Of a DNA stretch of 64,000 nt, positions 43,487 to 51,641 are shown piece after piece. The stretch covers positions 124,001 to 188,000 of the forward strand of contig NZ_FNIZ01000007.1 of assembly GCF_900104185.1 (NCBI RefSeq), read 5' to 3'. The notes beneath the pieces were generated by a model, which had not been told where the DNA came from, did no database searches, and saw only the letters and a list, made by a program, of their open reading frames with translations. The position numbers and the translations under genes are program-made. Position 1 is the first letter of the stretch. Each line of letters starts with the position of its first letter. The DNA comes from Halobacillus aidingensis. Its GTDB lineage: Bacteria > Bacillota > Bacilli > Bacillales > Halobacillaceae.

Positions 43487-46400
43487 TTATCTTACAGGTA
43501 ACTTGAAGGACTTCTTCAAAAGGCAGAATCTAGAAGGTGGCGAAAGGTTTTATCTGCAACTCGAAGAAGAACCTGAGGTTGCTGATTTTTTCAATAGCCT
43601 TTCCCAGTCAGAGTTCAGTCATGAATTCAAGTACCAACATGAGCATGGCGAATTGTACCGTACGATAGCTCTCCACATAGATGGTGTCAGGATTGTGGTA
43701 GCGGCTACGATCGATGAAGTGAAACCCGATTTCCTCGTCACTTTGAGGAATAATGTAAGTGAACAAAAAGGGGAATGGGAACGTACAGCTTTGCTCAGTA
43801 TCTGTCATGAAACGCTTGACAGTATCCGAGGCGGGAGCAGCGACTTACAAAGAGAAGGCATGCCTTTCCATGTGAAGTCGATAGCCAATAAATTGAAAAG
43901 TGACTTGGAAAAGGATACTACCTTATCGGTTCAAGAAAAAGAGGTCCTTCATTTCCATTTGGACAGGAAACTCAAAGATTCTCTCCTCCAGCCGTCAATC
44001 TGGGATTATGAAGAAGTTCTGAGCCTACTCCATAAAGGTCGTATCGACAGGGAGGATTTCAACAGTCTTTCCCTTTTCCCTGATAATCTCATACACCAAG
44101 AACCTAACATGAAACGGAACGAAGTCAGAAAGCGTTTGGATGACAACTCGAGCCTGTTCGAGCGCGTACAAAGAATACATGAATACGGAAATGAAGAAAC
44201 AGAACTGGAAAAAGTCTTTGATGATAAGATTGCAGCGAGTTTGAAAAAAGAGAGTTGGCAGAATACAGAATTCAAGCCGATCATTGATTCTTATTCTCAA
44301 CGGAAGTCCAAAACCCTCAATTATAAGGACACTGAAACTAAGAAATTGAACAAAGATGTTTCTTATTGGGAAAAACCTTTGTCAGAAACGAAAGCGGGCA
44401 ACAGGAAGAGGCATATCATCATTTTCGCTTCACCTGAGGAATCCAAAGTGGAAATGTCATTCGAATTCGACGATTATCTGTCCAAAAATTATGTAGATAA
44501 CAAGAATAAAGACAAAGAAGCTCAAGCGGATGCCAGCGGAAAGAAATTCAATGTCAAATTACCTGTGTATCCTGATCACGCAGGTTTCTTCAAAATGAGA
44601 TATAAACACAAAGAGGAAAACAAGTCCACTTATGAATTCATGTTCTGTGTATTGCCTATCTCTGAAAAGACGTTGATAGGGATAGAAACCTCCTATGAAG
44701 TCAAGGTCACACAAAGCAAGTCACATATCTCAATCAACTATGAAGGTCAACTTATGAAGCTGGGTGAGGGTGTTGACGTCGTAGAGAGAAATATCACTGA
44801 GTCCGGTGAAAGCATCGCATTGGCAGAGGATACGGTTACGAAGCTGGAAGTGGATACTGCTGCTTGGGGTGAAGGACCACTTCCTGTGAATATCATCGTT
44901 GATGGAATACAGATACCTATGCAAATCAATGATAAGGAGACCCGCGCAAGGCCGATTCTAGCGAAGAATGTATGGAAGTTGAAGAGGGAGAGAGAGCAAT
45001 CCTTCCATCTAGTGGAAAACCGTCTCAAACAAGGTACTTTCGAAGCGTATATGCATAATGATTTCAAGGGGAAAGTCGAATTAGAACAGAAGTGGATCCA
45101 AGAAGGTATGGCATCAGGAACGATGGAGTTCGGAGAATTACAGGCGATAAGACTGAATTTGCCCCATGATGTAAAGGAAGCATATGATAACCTATTGGAT
45201 ATCATGGATGAAAAAGAATTCCTACCTAGTTTGGGGTATTTGGATGGCGATATCAAAGAAGCGGCTGAGAAGTTCGTCTTCAGTTACCAGAAAGAAATCT
45301 CGGAAATCCAAGAACATGTCTTGTTGGACGATTCGCAAAAGGGTCTTATGAATCTGGGCTTCATAAGGAATAAGGAAGACATTTGGATGACTCCTTTCCA
45401 TCCTCTGAACCTTTCATACCAATTGTATCTGAATGAAATTCTGGGTGCTGAAGAAGTGGATGCGCATATCTTGGACAGATTGCACCCTCAGAACCTTTTA
45501 CCTTTCATTTATGGACAAGGCGATTCCTTGTATCGCCCTACAATGGAATCGGATACTCCAGAATGGATCGATTATAAGCCTGAGAACCAAGTGACGGTAG
45601 GTAATGCGAATGAATTCATGGCCAAGGTGGTCCGTGAAAAAATGAATCAATTCGTCCAGCATTTCGATTACCTTTTCCTGGATGCTTCAAAATCGCCTTT
45701 ATTGTTGAATATTATACAAATCCATAATGATACGGAAATAGTGAAGGGGGTATTCAATTATTTGAAAGGAAAACTGGAAAAGGATGGACCACATTCCCTT
45801 TTCCCTGTCAAATTGGCTTTATATAGGAACACACACTCCATGAGCGCTTTCGAGTCCTTTTCCATCCTTGAGAATCCTGAACAAGTGGAAGAGGAATTCG
45901 GGTTATCCCTGAAGTCGAAGGACTATGATAAATCCGACGTCTTACGCCATATAAGAGAGAACATCTCCTATTATAAACTTGAATTGGAAGAGAAGACCAA
46001 GTTCGATTATGCCCATATTTCGTTCTTCAAAATGCCTACTCAAGACAGTGATGCCTTGCACAGGGTGGACCAGATAGAGAGCGGGATGTCCTTGGACGGT
46101 CTATTATCATCCGTGAATTCGATCGCCAGTGAAGCAGATTACCGTTCCGGTTTCGGTTTGAAGAATAGTCCTGCTGGGTCGAACATTCTGATTGAGACGG
46201 CGACTTATGTGAATGAGCTTGCAGCGAATATGAAAAACGAAGCGAGCAATTCCTATAGTAAAAATGAATCCATTGTAATCAGGACGTCTACCCAGGGTTA
46301 TGCGATGCTCGATGAGATATACAAGTCTTCAGCGTGGGTGACTTTCATCGACCCTGGAGTGGATTTGGAGTTTTTCCAGAAACCTGCCAGCAACTTGTTG

Positions 46401-48719
46401 GTCATCCATTACAGTGATCAGTACTCCTCATCGGATCGTTACGATGCTATAACAGTGACGGATAAGTCGGACCAATACAAAATGGTCATCGAAGAGTACC
46501 TGAAAGAGCATAAAGTACCTGTGAACGCTGAAAGAATCGATTCAGCCATCCAGACATTCAATGCGATAAACGGTGAATGGCTATTGAGGATAATAGGTAG
46601 CAAAGGGCAATTCGCCAGAGAAAAAGTGAGTATAATTTCCGCTATGAAATATGCTGAAAGCTTCTTCCATCATGAAAACATCCAATGGATTCCGGTTTCT
46701 CTCGAAGAAATCCTGAGGGTCGCCGGGGCAGTCAACTTGACTAAAGGAGACGGGTTGTTTTCGACGTCGAACCTGCAATCCAGAGGGAAACATAGTGATG
46801 ACGTCTTGTTGATAGGTTTAGAAAAACGGGATGGAAATCTATACGTGCACTTTTATCCTATCGAAGTCAAAATAGGAGGAATCCAGAATAGTAAAGCCCG
46901 ATTGCAGATCGATCAGACGGCGAAACTGTTTCATAAGCACCTCAGGCAGGATGAGGATGATTCTTTCATCAACAAATTCTATAGGAACTTTTTTGCTCAT
47001 ATCCTGCTGGCTAATGCTAAAAAGCTGCATTCGAATGGTTTATGGGATGATGCCCGGTTCCACTCTGTCGAAGACCTAAAACCCATGTTATTGAATGATG
47101 ATTTCATCATCGCTGAACATCTGGAAGATTCAATCGGCAAAGGCGCCGTCCTGACTTTCAGAAAAGACCATCATTATCGTTCCGCAGTCAAAGAGGAAGA
47201 TATCCTGATGCTGACTCTTCTCGAGGATGATGCATATAAAGGAATAGTGACTCCTATAGAAGAAATCAGAGATAAGATGGAAAAAGGATATTTCGATTTG
47301 CCGGCAGACAAGTTATTATCAAGCCTTTATACAAGTTGTCCAGAGGATCCTAATCATCAAACGGGGGTGTCATATGAGGAAACCCAGGAAGCGGATGATC
47401 ATGATCCGATTGAAAGTGGATCTATTGGAACCACCGATGGACAAACTAAAGGAAATGATGACCAAGAGAAAAGTTCGCTTGAAGGTACAACGCCGCCAGA
47501 GCAAGATGTACAAAAATATTCGAATGGCACAAGCGATGAGGTTACTCAACAAGGAGATGGGGAGTTAGTGGAACCTGCTCCCAAGTCTGCAGTTGAATTG
47601 GAAGACATTCGGATTCCGATAGGTAAAGTGGAAGGTTCTGAAGCGGAAGTCCATTGGGAATTCGGTAATCCAGGCTTGGCGAACAGACACATGTTCACTG
47701 TAGGTAGATCCGGTCAAGGGAAAACTTATTTCATCCAATGTATGCTTCTGGAATTGGCCAAGCAAGGGATTTCCAGCATCATCATCGATTATACGGACGG
47801 GTACAAAAAGTCACAGCTGGAGGAAGAGTTCAAGGAAGAATTGGGTGATGATCTCGAGCAGTTCATCGTCCGTGCAAAGAAATTCCCTGTGAACCCGTTC
47901 AAACGCAATATGAAAATGCTTGATGAAGATATCCATATTCCCGAGGATGATTCCGACGTCGCTGAACGGATTAAGAACGTCATCGGCTCTATCTATGAAT
48001 CCCTGGGTATCCAACAGCTCAATTCCATCTATCAAGCGGTCATCAAAGGGATGAGGCAGTATGACGAAGAGATGAGTCTGCCGAGGCTCGGAGAGATTCT
48101 CGAAGAAGATGGATCGGCCACTGCGAAGACAGCTCTTTCACAGATGAATCTTCTCATCGATAAGAACCCTTTCGATTATGATGAAAAGTTCGATTGGTCA
48201 TTCCTCGGCCGGGATGAGGGGAAAGTGTTCATCGTCCAATTGACTGGGTATTCGCCGGATGTACAGAACATGATTACCGAATTCATACTATGGGATCTGT
48301 GGTACTACAAATTGCAACACGGAAATAAAAACAAACCTTTTCCGATAGTATTGGACGAAATGCAGCGTTTGGATATGAGCGGAGATGCACCGACATCCAA
48401 AATATTGACCGAAGGAAGGAAATTCGGTTGGTCTGGTTGGTTCGCTACACAGTTCACCAAAGGTTTTGCTAGTGACCACCTGAGCCGTTTGCAGAATGCT
48501 GCACAGAAAATCTATTTCAACCCTACTGAAAATGAAATAAGCAGTATCGCGGCTACATTCTCCCAGGACACACCTTCACGAAAACAATGGGAGGAAAAAC
48601 TCAAAAACCTTAAAAAGGGACAATGCGTGGTTTATGGACCTGTACTGGGGAAAGATGGTGAACTGAAGGGCTCCATGCCGGTAGTCGTAAATATTTCGTC
48701 AATGAAGGAAAGACTATGA
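43467..48719 (+). CDS. dptH: DptH, HerA/FtsK-like ATPase of the dpt restriction system
   Basis: About 1,750 residues. Several starts are possible between GTG 43446 and ATG 43467 (MSNRFYDYLTGN); the latter has GGTGAT 7 bases upstream. Most of the chain is unique to the family; the C-terminal 350 residues form a HerA-type motor with Walker A VGRSGQGKT near 1412-1420, Walker B PIVLDEMQRLD near 1629, and a sensor/arginine region EGRKFGWSGWFATQF. An acidic low-complexity linker (about 1300-1380) separates the two parts. The motor presumably moves on DNA during cleavage. Ends at a hairpin terminator. Confidence 0.85.
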   Translation: MSNRFYDYLTGNLKDFFKRQNLEGGERFYLQLEEEPEVADFFNSLSQSEFSHEFKYQHEHGELYRTIALHIDGVRIVVAATIDEVKPDFLVTLRNNVSEQKGEWERTALLSICHETLDSIRGGSSDLQREGMPFHVKSIANKLKSDLEKDTTLSVQEKEVLHFHLDRKLKDSLLQPSIWDYEEVLSLLHKGRIDREDFNSLSLFPDNLIHQEPNMKRNEVRKRLDDNSSLFERVQRIHEYGNEETELEKVFDDKIAASLKKESWQNTEFKPIIDSYSQRKSKTLNYKDTETKKLNKDVSYWEKPLSETKAGNRKRHIIIFASPEESKVEMSFEFDDYLSKNYVDNKNKDKEAQADASGKKFNVKLPVYPDHAGFFKMRYKHKEENKSTYEFMFCVLPISEKTLIGIETSYEVKVTQSKSHISINYEGQLMKLGEGVDVVERNITESGESIALAEDTVTKLEVDTAAWGEGPLPVNIIVDGIQIPMQINDKETRARPILAKNVWKLKREREQSFHLVENRLKQGTFEAYMHNDFKGKVELEQKWIQEGMASGTMEFGELQAIRLNLPHDVKEAYDNLLDIMDEKEFLPSLGYLDGDIKEAAEKFVFSYQKEISEIQEHVLLDDSQKGLMNLGFIRNKEDIWMTPFHPLNLSYQLYLNEILGAEEVDAHILDRLHPQNLLPFIYGQGDSLYRPTMESDTPEWIDYKPENQVTVGNANEFMAKVVREKMNQFVQHFDYLFLDASKSPLLLNIIQIHNDTEIVKGVFNYLKGKLEKDGPHSLFPVKLALYRNTHSMSAFESFSILENPEQVEEEFGLSLKSKDYDKSDVLRHIRENISYYKLELEEKTKFDYAHISFFKMPTQDSDALHRVDQIESGMSLDGLLSSVNSIASEADYRSGFGLKNSPAGSNILIETATYVNELAANMKNEASNSYSKNESIVIRTSTQGYAMLDEIYKSSAWVTFIDPGVDLEFFQKPASNLLVIHYSDQYSSSDRYDAITVTDKSDQYKMVIEEYLKEHKVPVNAERIDSAIQTFNAINGEWLLRIIGSKGQFAREKVSIISAMKYAESFFHHENIQWIPVSLEEILRVAGAVNLTKGDGLFSTSNLQSRGKHSDDVLLIGLEKRDGNLYVHFYPIEVKIGGIQNSKARLQIDQTAKLFHKHLRQDEDDSFINKFYRNFFAHILLANAKKLHSNGLWDDARFHSVEDLKPMLLNDDFIIAEHLEDSIGKGAVLTFRKDHHYRSAVKEEDILMLTLLEDDAYKGIVTPIEEIRDKMEKGYFDLPADKLLSSLYTSCPEDPNHQTGVSYEETQEADDHDPIESGSIGTTDGQTKGNDDQEKSSLEGTTPPEQDVQKYSNGTSDEVTQQGDGELVEPAPKSAVELEDIRIPIGKVEGSEAEVHWEFGNPGLANRHMFTVGRSGQGKTYFIQCMLLELAKQGISSIIIDYTDGYKKSQLEEEFKEELGDDLEQFIVRAKKFPVNPFKRNMKMLDEDIHIPEDDSDVAERIKNVIGSIYESLGIQQLNSIYQAVIKGMRQYDEEMSLPRLGEILEEDGSATAKTALSQMNLLIDKNPFDYDEKFDWSFLGRDEGKVFIVQLTGYSPDVQNMITEFILWDLWYYKLQHGNKNKPFPIVLDEMQRLDMSGDAPTSKILTEGRKFGWSGWFATQFTKGFASDHLSRLQNAAQKIYFNPTENEISSIAATFSQDTPSRKQWEEKLKNLKKGQCVVYGPVLGKDGELKGSMPVVVNISSMKERL

Positions 48720-48721
48720 AT

Positions 48722-48752
48722 AAGACCGGAAGTCTATCTTCCGGTCTTCTTG
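48722..48752 (+). terminator. Terminator of the dptFGH operon
   Basis: AAGACCGGAAG pairs perfectly with CTTCCGGTCTT around TCTAT; the following tract CTTGATG is only weakly T-rich. Confidence 0.7.
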
Positions 48753-48892
48753 ATGTCAGTGATAGTGATACCAATCATAGGATGATGTTTGTCCGCCCCA
48801 ACTGTCTTGACATTTGAGGAAACAGGAGAAGCACTTATATCACAGGTACAGGCTACCATTCCAGTACTCAAAAGAGGAGGGACATCTTGCTG

Positions 48893-48979
48893 ATGCGATT
48901 CTTATGCGGGATACTTTCGGGCGGTGAGGATTATCTGATTCAATTCAAGGATTATCCCTCCAATCAGATGATGGTCTAG
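48893..48979 (+). CDS. Possible 28-residue peptide between dptH and the methyltransferase
   Basis: GAGGAGGGAC stands 9 bases before an ATG followed by 28 codons (MRFLCGILSGGEDYLIQFKD...). The ribosome site is very good for so short a frame; it may be a leader peptide or a gene remnant. The rest of 48753-49020 shows nothing else. Confidence 0.25.
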   Translation: MRFLCGILSGGEDYLIQFKDYPSNQMMV

Positions 48980-49020
48980 CAAACTCATTTATGATAAAAT
49001 ATTCTTCTGGACGACAAGAT

Positions 49021-49049
49021 TTGATCTTTACAGACATTTCGATTATAAT
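49021..49049 (+). promoter_or_regulatory. Promoter of the cytosine methyltransferase gene
   Basis: TTGATC (49021-49026), 17-bp spacer, TATAAT (49044-49049). An overlapping alternative is TTTACA (49027-49032), 18 bp, TATAAT (49051-49056). A -35 that contains GATC could feel methylation by the enzyme itself. Confidence 0.7.
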
Positions 49050-49086
49050 GTATAATGATATAAAAACCGAAAGGATGTTCGGTGTC

Positions 49087-50385
49087 ATGGACGTAGTAGA
49101 ACTATTCGCCGGTGTCGGCGGCTTCAGGATAGGTTTGGAAAAAGCCAGTCACGAATTCAATACAGTATGGGCGAATCAGTGGGAACCATCAACGAAATCA
49201 CAGCCAGCGTTCGAGTGCTACACGAACCGGTTTCATACAGGTGAGCATTCCAACGAGGATATAGCAGAAGTCTGGCCGCAAGTACCAGAGCATGATTTAC
49301 TCGTAGGTGGATTTCCTTGCCAGGATTACTCGGTAGCACGGACTCTGTCAGGGGAGAGTGGCATCCAAGGTAAGAAAGGTGTCCTTTTCTGGCAAATCAT
49401 GAATATCGTTCAATCCCGTAAGCCGAAGTATTTGCTTCTTGAGAACGTCGACCGTCTCCTGAAGTCCCCCTCAAAGCAAAGAGGACGAGATTTTTCCGTC
49501 ATGCTCGCCAGTTTGAGGGATGAAGGATATTATGTGGAGTGGAGAGTCATCAATGCCGCGGATTACGGTTTCGCACAGAGAAGACGACGCGTATTCATCT
49601 TCGCCTTTCACAAATCGACTTTGATAGCACAACGTCTTCAGAATGAAGGGCCTGAGGATATCCTTCATTCAAAAGGATTCTTCGTGAAGCAATTCCCTGT
49701 GAAGGAAGAACACAATCATCGCCACCCTGATCAAGAAGCGATACTCCCTACAGACATTGTGGAAGTTTCCGATCACTTCTCGCTTCCATATAAGAACAGC
49801 GGTATTTTGATAGGCAGTGATGTCTACAGTGCAGAACTCATTCCAGATTCGGACGTTTCCCCGGTCACATTGCGGGAAATACTCGAAGAAGCGAATGCGA
49901 TCCAGGGAGAAGTGGATGAGAAGTATTATCTTAAGGAAGACAATGAAAACAAAAAAGGCCGTTCTGATTTCGAAGAGATGAAGTATCAGAAAGGTGCCAA
50001 GAGAGAGAAAAGGGTCTCCCAGACCGGACATGAGTACTATTATACGGAAGGTGGCATGGCGTTCCCTGAGAACCTCGATGCTCCCAGTCGTACGATGCTT
50101 ACCAGTGAAGGGACCAAAAATCGGAGTTCCCATGTCGTAGAGGACTTGAATACCGGAAGAATCCGTTTTATCACTCCGCTCGAAGCGGAACTGCTTAATG
50201 GATTCCCACCTGACTGGACGAAAGGTTTCATGCCTGAACGGACAAGGTATTTCTGTATGGGCAATGCCTTGGTTACAGGAATCATAGAAAAAATAGGACA
50301 TGAAATCCTCAAACTTCATAAAGAAGAAGAGGCAGAGGACCATGTCTCACAACTGGATTTATTTGAAACGGGAGTCGATCGGTGA
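49087..50385 (+). CDS. DNA (cytosine-5) methyltransferase, Sau3AI type (predicted GATC)
   Basis: 432 residues when started at ATG 49087 (MDVVELFAGVGGFRIGLE); longer in-frame starts at 48991 and 49075 add no conserved sequence. C5 motifs in order: I FAGVGGF, IV GGFPCQDYSVA (catalytic Cys), VI LLLENVDRLLKSP, VIII QRRRRVF, a target-recognition region about 210-340, IX RFITPLEAELLNGFP and X MGNALVTGI. The LLENVDRLLKSP...QRGRDF stretch is typical of GATC-type enzymes such as M.Sau3AI (from memory). It should protect host DNA from the Sau3AI-like enzyme. A Vsr gene follows, as expected for a C5 methyltransferase. Confidence 0.9.
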   Translation: MDVVELFAGVGGFRIGLEKASHEFNTVWANQWEPSTKSQPAFECYTNRFHTGEHSNEDIAEVWPQVPEHDLLVGGFPCQDYSVARTLSGESGIQGKKGVLFWQIMNIVQSRKPKYLLLENVDRLLKSPSKQRGRDFSVMLASLRDEGYYVEWRVINAADYGFAQRRRRVFIFAFHKSTLIAQRLQNEGPEDILHSKGFFVKQFPVKEEHNHRHPDQEAILPTDIVEVSDHFSLPYKNSGILIGSDVYSAELIPDSDVSPVTLREILEEANAIQGEVDEKYYLKEDNENKKGRSDFEEMKYQKGAKREKRVSQTGHEYYYTEGGMAFPENLDAPSRTMLTSEGTKNRSSHVVEDLNTGRIRFITPLEAELLNGFPPDWTKGFMPERTRYFCMGNALVTGIIEKIGHEILKLHKEEEAEDHVSQLDLFETGVDR

Positions 50386-50404
50386 GAGCGATCGGCTTTT
50401 TTTT
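50373..50404 (+). terminator. Terminator of the methyltransferase gene
   Basis: AGTCGATCG pairs with CGATCGGCT (one wobble) around GTGAGAG, then TTTTTTT; it overlaps the stop codon. Two GATC sites lie in the stem. Confidence 0.88.
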
Positions 50405-50479
50405 GTGTCGGTATATTCAAATGTTATAGGGCCAGATAAAAAGGCAACATGAATACAAGTGTACGAAAGGAGTGATATC

Positions 50480-50902
50480 TTGGCTGACATCATGACTTCG
50501 GAGCAACGGAAAAAGACGATGAGCAGGATAAGGGCAAGGTCCAAGCTAGAAGATAAAGTGAGCAAAGCTTTATGGAATAGAGGTTATAGATTCAGGAAAA
50601 ATGTCAGGAAATTAAGAGGTACACCTGATATCGTCATCCAGAAGTACAAAGTCGTCATTTTCATCGATTCCTGCTATTGGCATGCTTGCCCAGTACACGG
50701 TACTACCCCGAAATCGAATACGAAGTTCTGGAAAGATAAATTCGAGAGGAACAAGCAGCGGGATCAACGTGACAACCAGTATTACGAGGATAAAGGTTGG
50801 AACATATTGAGAGTATGGGAACATGACTTGAAGAAAGATGAATTCGAGGATACGGTACAGAGGATATCGGAATTTATAGACAAAGCGAAAGAGAAGGAAT
50901 GA
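50480..50902 (+). CDS. vsr: Very short patch repair endonuclease Vsr
   Basis: 140 residues from TTG at 50480 behind AAAGGAGTGAT; an in-frame start at 50459 has no ribosome site. Motifs MTSEQRKKTMSRIRARS at the N-terminus, GTPDIVIQKYKVVIFIDSCY with the catalytic Asp, WHACP and the C-terminal W-ILRVWEHDL are diagnostic. Vsr nicks beside T in T:G mismatches made by deamination of 5-methylcytosine, here presumably at GATC sites marked by the neighbouring methyltransferase. A hairpin terminator closes the gene. Confidence 0.93.
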   Translation: MADIMTSEQRKKTMSRIRARSKLEDKVSKALWNRGYRFRKNVRKLRGTPDIVIQKYKVVIFIDSCYWHACPVHGTTPKSNTKFWKDKFERNKQRDQRDNQYYEDKGWNILRVWEHDLKKDEFEDTVQRISEFIDKAKEKE

Positions 50903-50918
50903 AATCCTTCTCTTTCTT
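50888..50918 (+). terminator. Terminator of vsr
   Basis: AAAGAGAAGGA pairs with TCCTTCTCTTT around ATGAAA, then CTT; it overlaps the end of the gene. Confidence 0.8.
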
Positions 50919-50957
50919 AGTATGGAAAACCATAGATGATGTAGGAAATGTTCAACA

Positions 50958-51146
50958 TCAGATGGAATGGTCTTCTCTTATGAAACTTAAGACTTCGTTT
51001 ACAGCATAAGATTTGCAAGAAGACTCTGCTTTGTAGCTGATGGAGTTGAAATTGCAAGTAGCTATGTAAAGGTCAGCTTCCATTACTTCGATAGTGACCT
51101 TATGTCCGCTCAGCGGAAAATATATGATTTCAAATTTACTGAGCAA
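50958..51146 (-). CDS. Small protein following the XRE regulator
   Basis: 62 residues from TTG at 51146, with AAGGGGGAT about 8 bases upstream. Sequence LSKFEIIYFPLSGHKVTIEV ... SCKSYAVNEVLSFIREDHSI shows a mixed alpha/beta pattern with three Cys. It lies just downstream of the XRE gene on the same strand and may be co-transcribed as its partner. No family recognised. Confidence 0.45.
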   Translation of the reverse strand: MLSKFEIIYFPLSGHKVTIEVMEADLYIATCNFNSISYKAESSCKSYAVNEVLSFIREDHSI

Positions 51147-51207
51147 GATACTTGATCCCCCTTTGTAGATTGCCTTTGGCTTGAAGTGCCTCCTCCTTAT
51201 TCTATCA

Positions 51208-51432
51208 TCAATCTTTGAAAAATGAATCCGTATTTACATCCAGTGCATCTGCTTGACTTTCAATGGTAATCAAAAAGGGATTTTTCAGTCCCCGTTCCAT
51301 CCCGCTGATATACGTCCTGTCGAAGCCGGATCGGAAGGCCACTTCTTCCTGTGATAATCCTTTTTCTAAACGAATATTCTTTAAACGTTGGCCGAATATC
51401 TGTCTGACTTCTGCTTCTCTTTTTTTGTCCAT
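51208..51432 (-). CDS. XRE-family helix-turn-helix regulator
   Basis: 74 residues, essentially a single HTH_3 domain: FGQRLKNIRLEKGLSQEEVA, FRSGFDRTYISGMERGLKNP. Size and position resemble restriction-modification controller (C) proteins, which time the expression of toxic nuclease genes. It diverges from the helicase-nuclease set that begins 210 bp away, so that set is the most likely target. The start lacks a strong ribosome site. Confidence 0.85.
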   Translation of the reverse strand: MDKKREAEVRQIFGQRLKNIRLEKGLSQEEVAFRSGFDRTYISGMERGLKNPFLITIESQADALDVNTDSFFKD

Positions 51433-51641
51433 ACCGGCATCATCGTATGAACTAACTTAGAGCACCATGGACTGACAGTCACTATTTTACATTTTATTAT
51501 ATATACTCAGTAGATGTAAGAAGTTAACATTTGATTAGAATATATTTAATTCTTTAGTATTAGTTATTATTGTTCAATCCATACCAAATATTATCATGAT
51601 TTGTTATAATTTTGTTAAATAAAGCAAGTGAGGTGATAGTT
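51433..51641. promoter_or_regulatory. AT-rich divergent control region
   Basis: Lies between the XRE gene (-) and the helicase gene (+). TATAAT at 51605-51610 is a possible -10 for the helicase gene; no good -35 is seen. Direct or inverted repeats for XRE binding are not obvious by eye. Confidence 0.4.

Noticed and set aside
36264-48719. BREX system
   Set aside because: A WYL regulator and a very large ATPase gene suggested it, but PglX, PglZ, BrxL and BrxC are absent and the ATPase fits DptH.
49669-50343. 224-codon minus-strand frame
   Set aside because: It lies entirely within the methyltransferase gene, which has all C5 motifs; the antisense frame shows no family pattern.
38101-50479. 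Phosphorothioation genes (dndA-E or sspBCD)
   Set aside because: Looked for around dptFGH on both strands; every gene in the stretch is otherwise accounted for and none resembles a cysteine desulfurase, PAPS-reductase-like or DndD-type ATPase.
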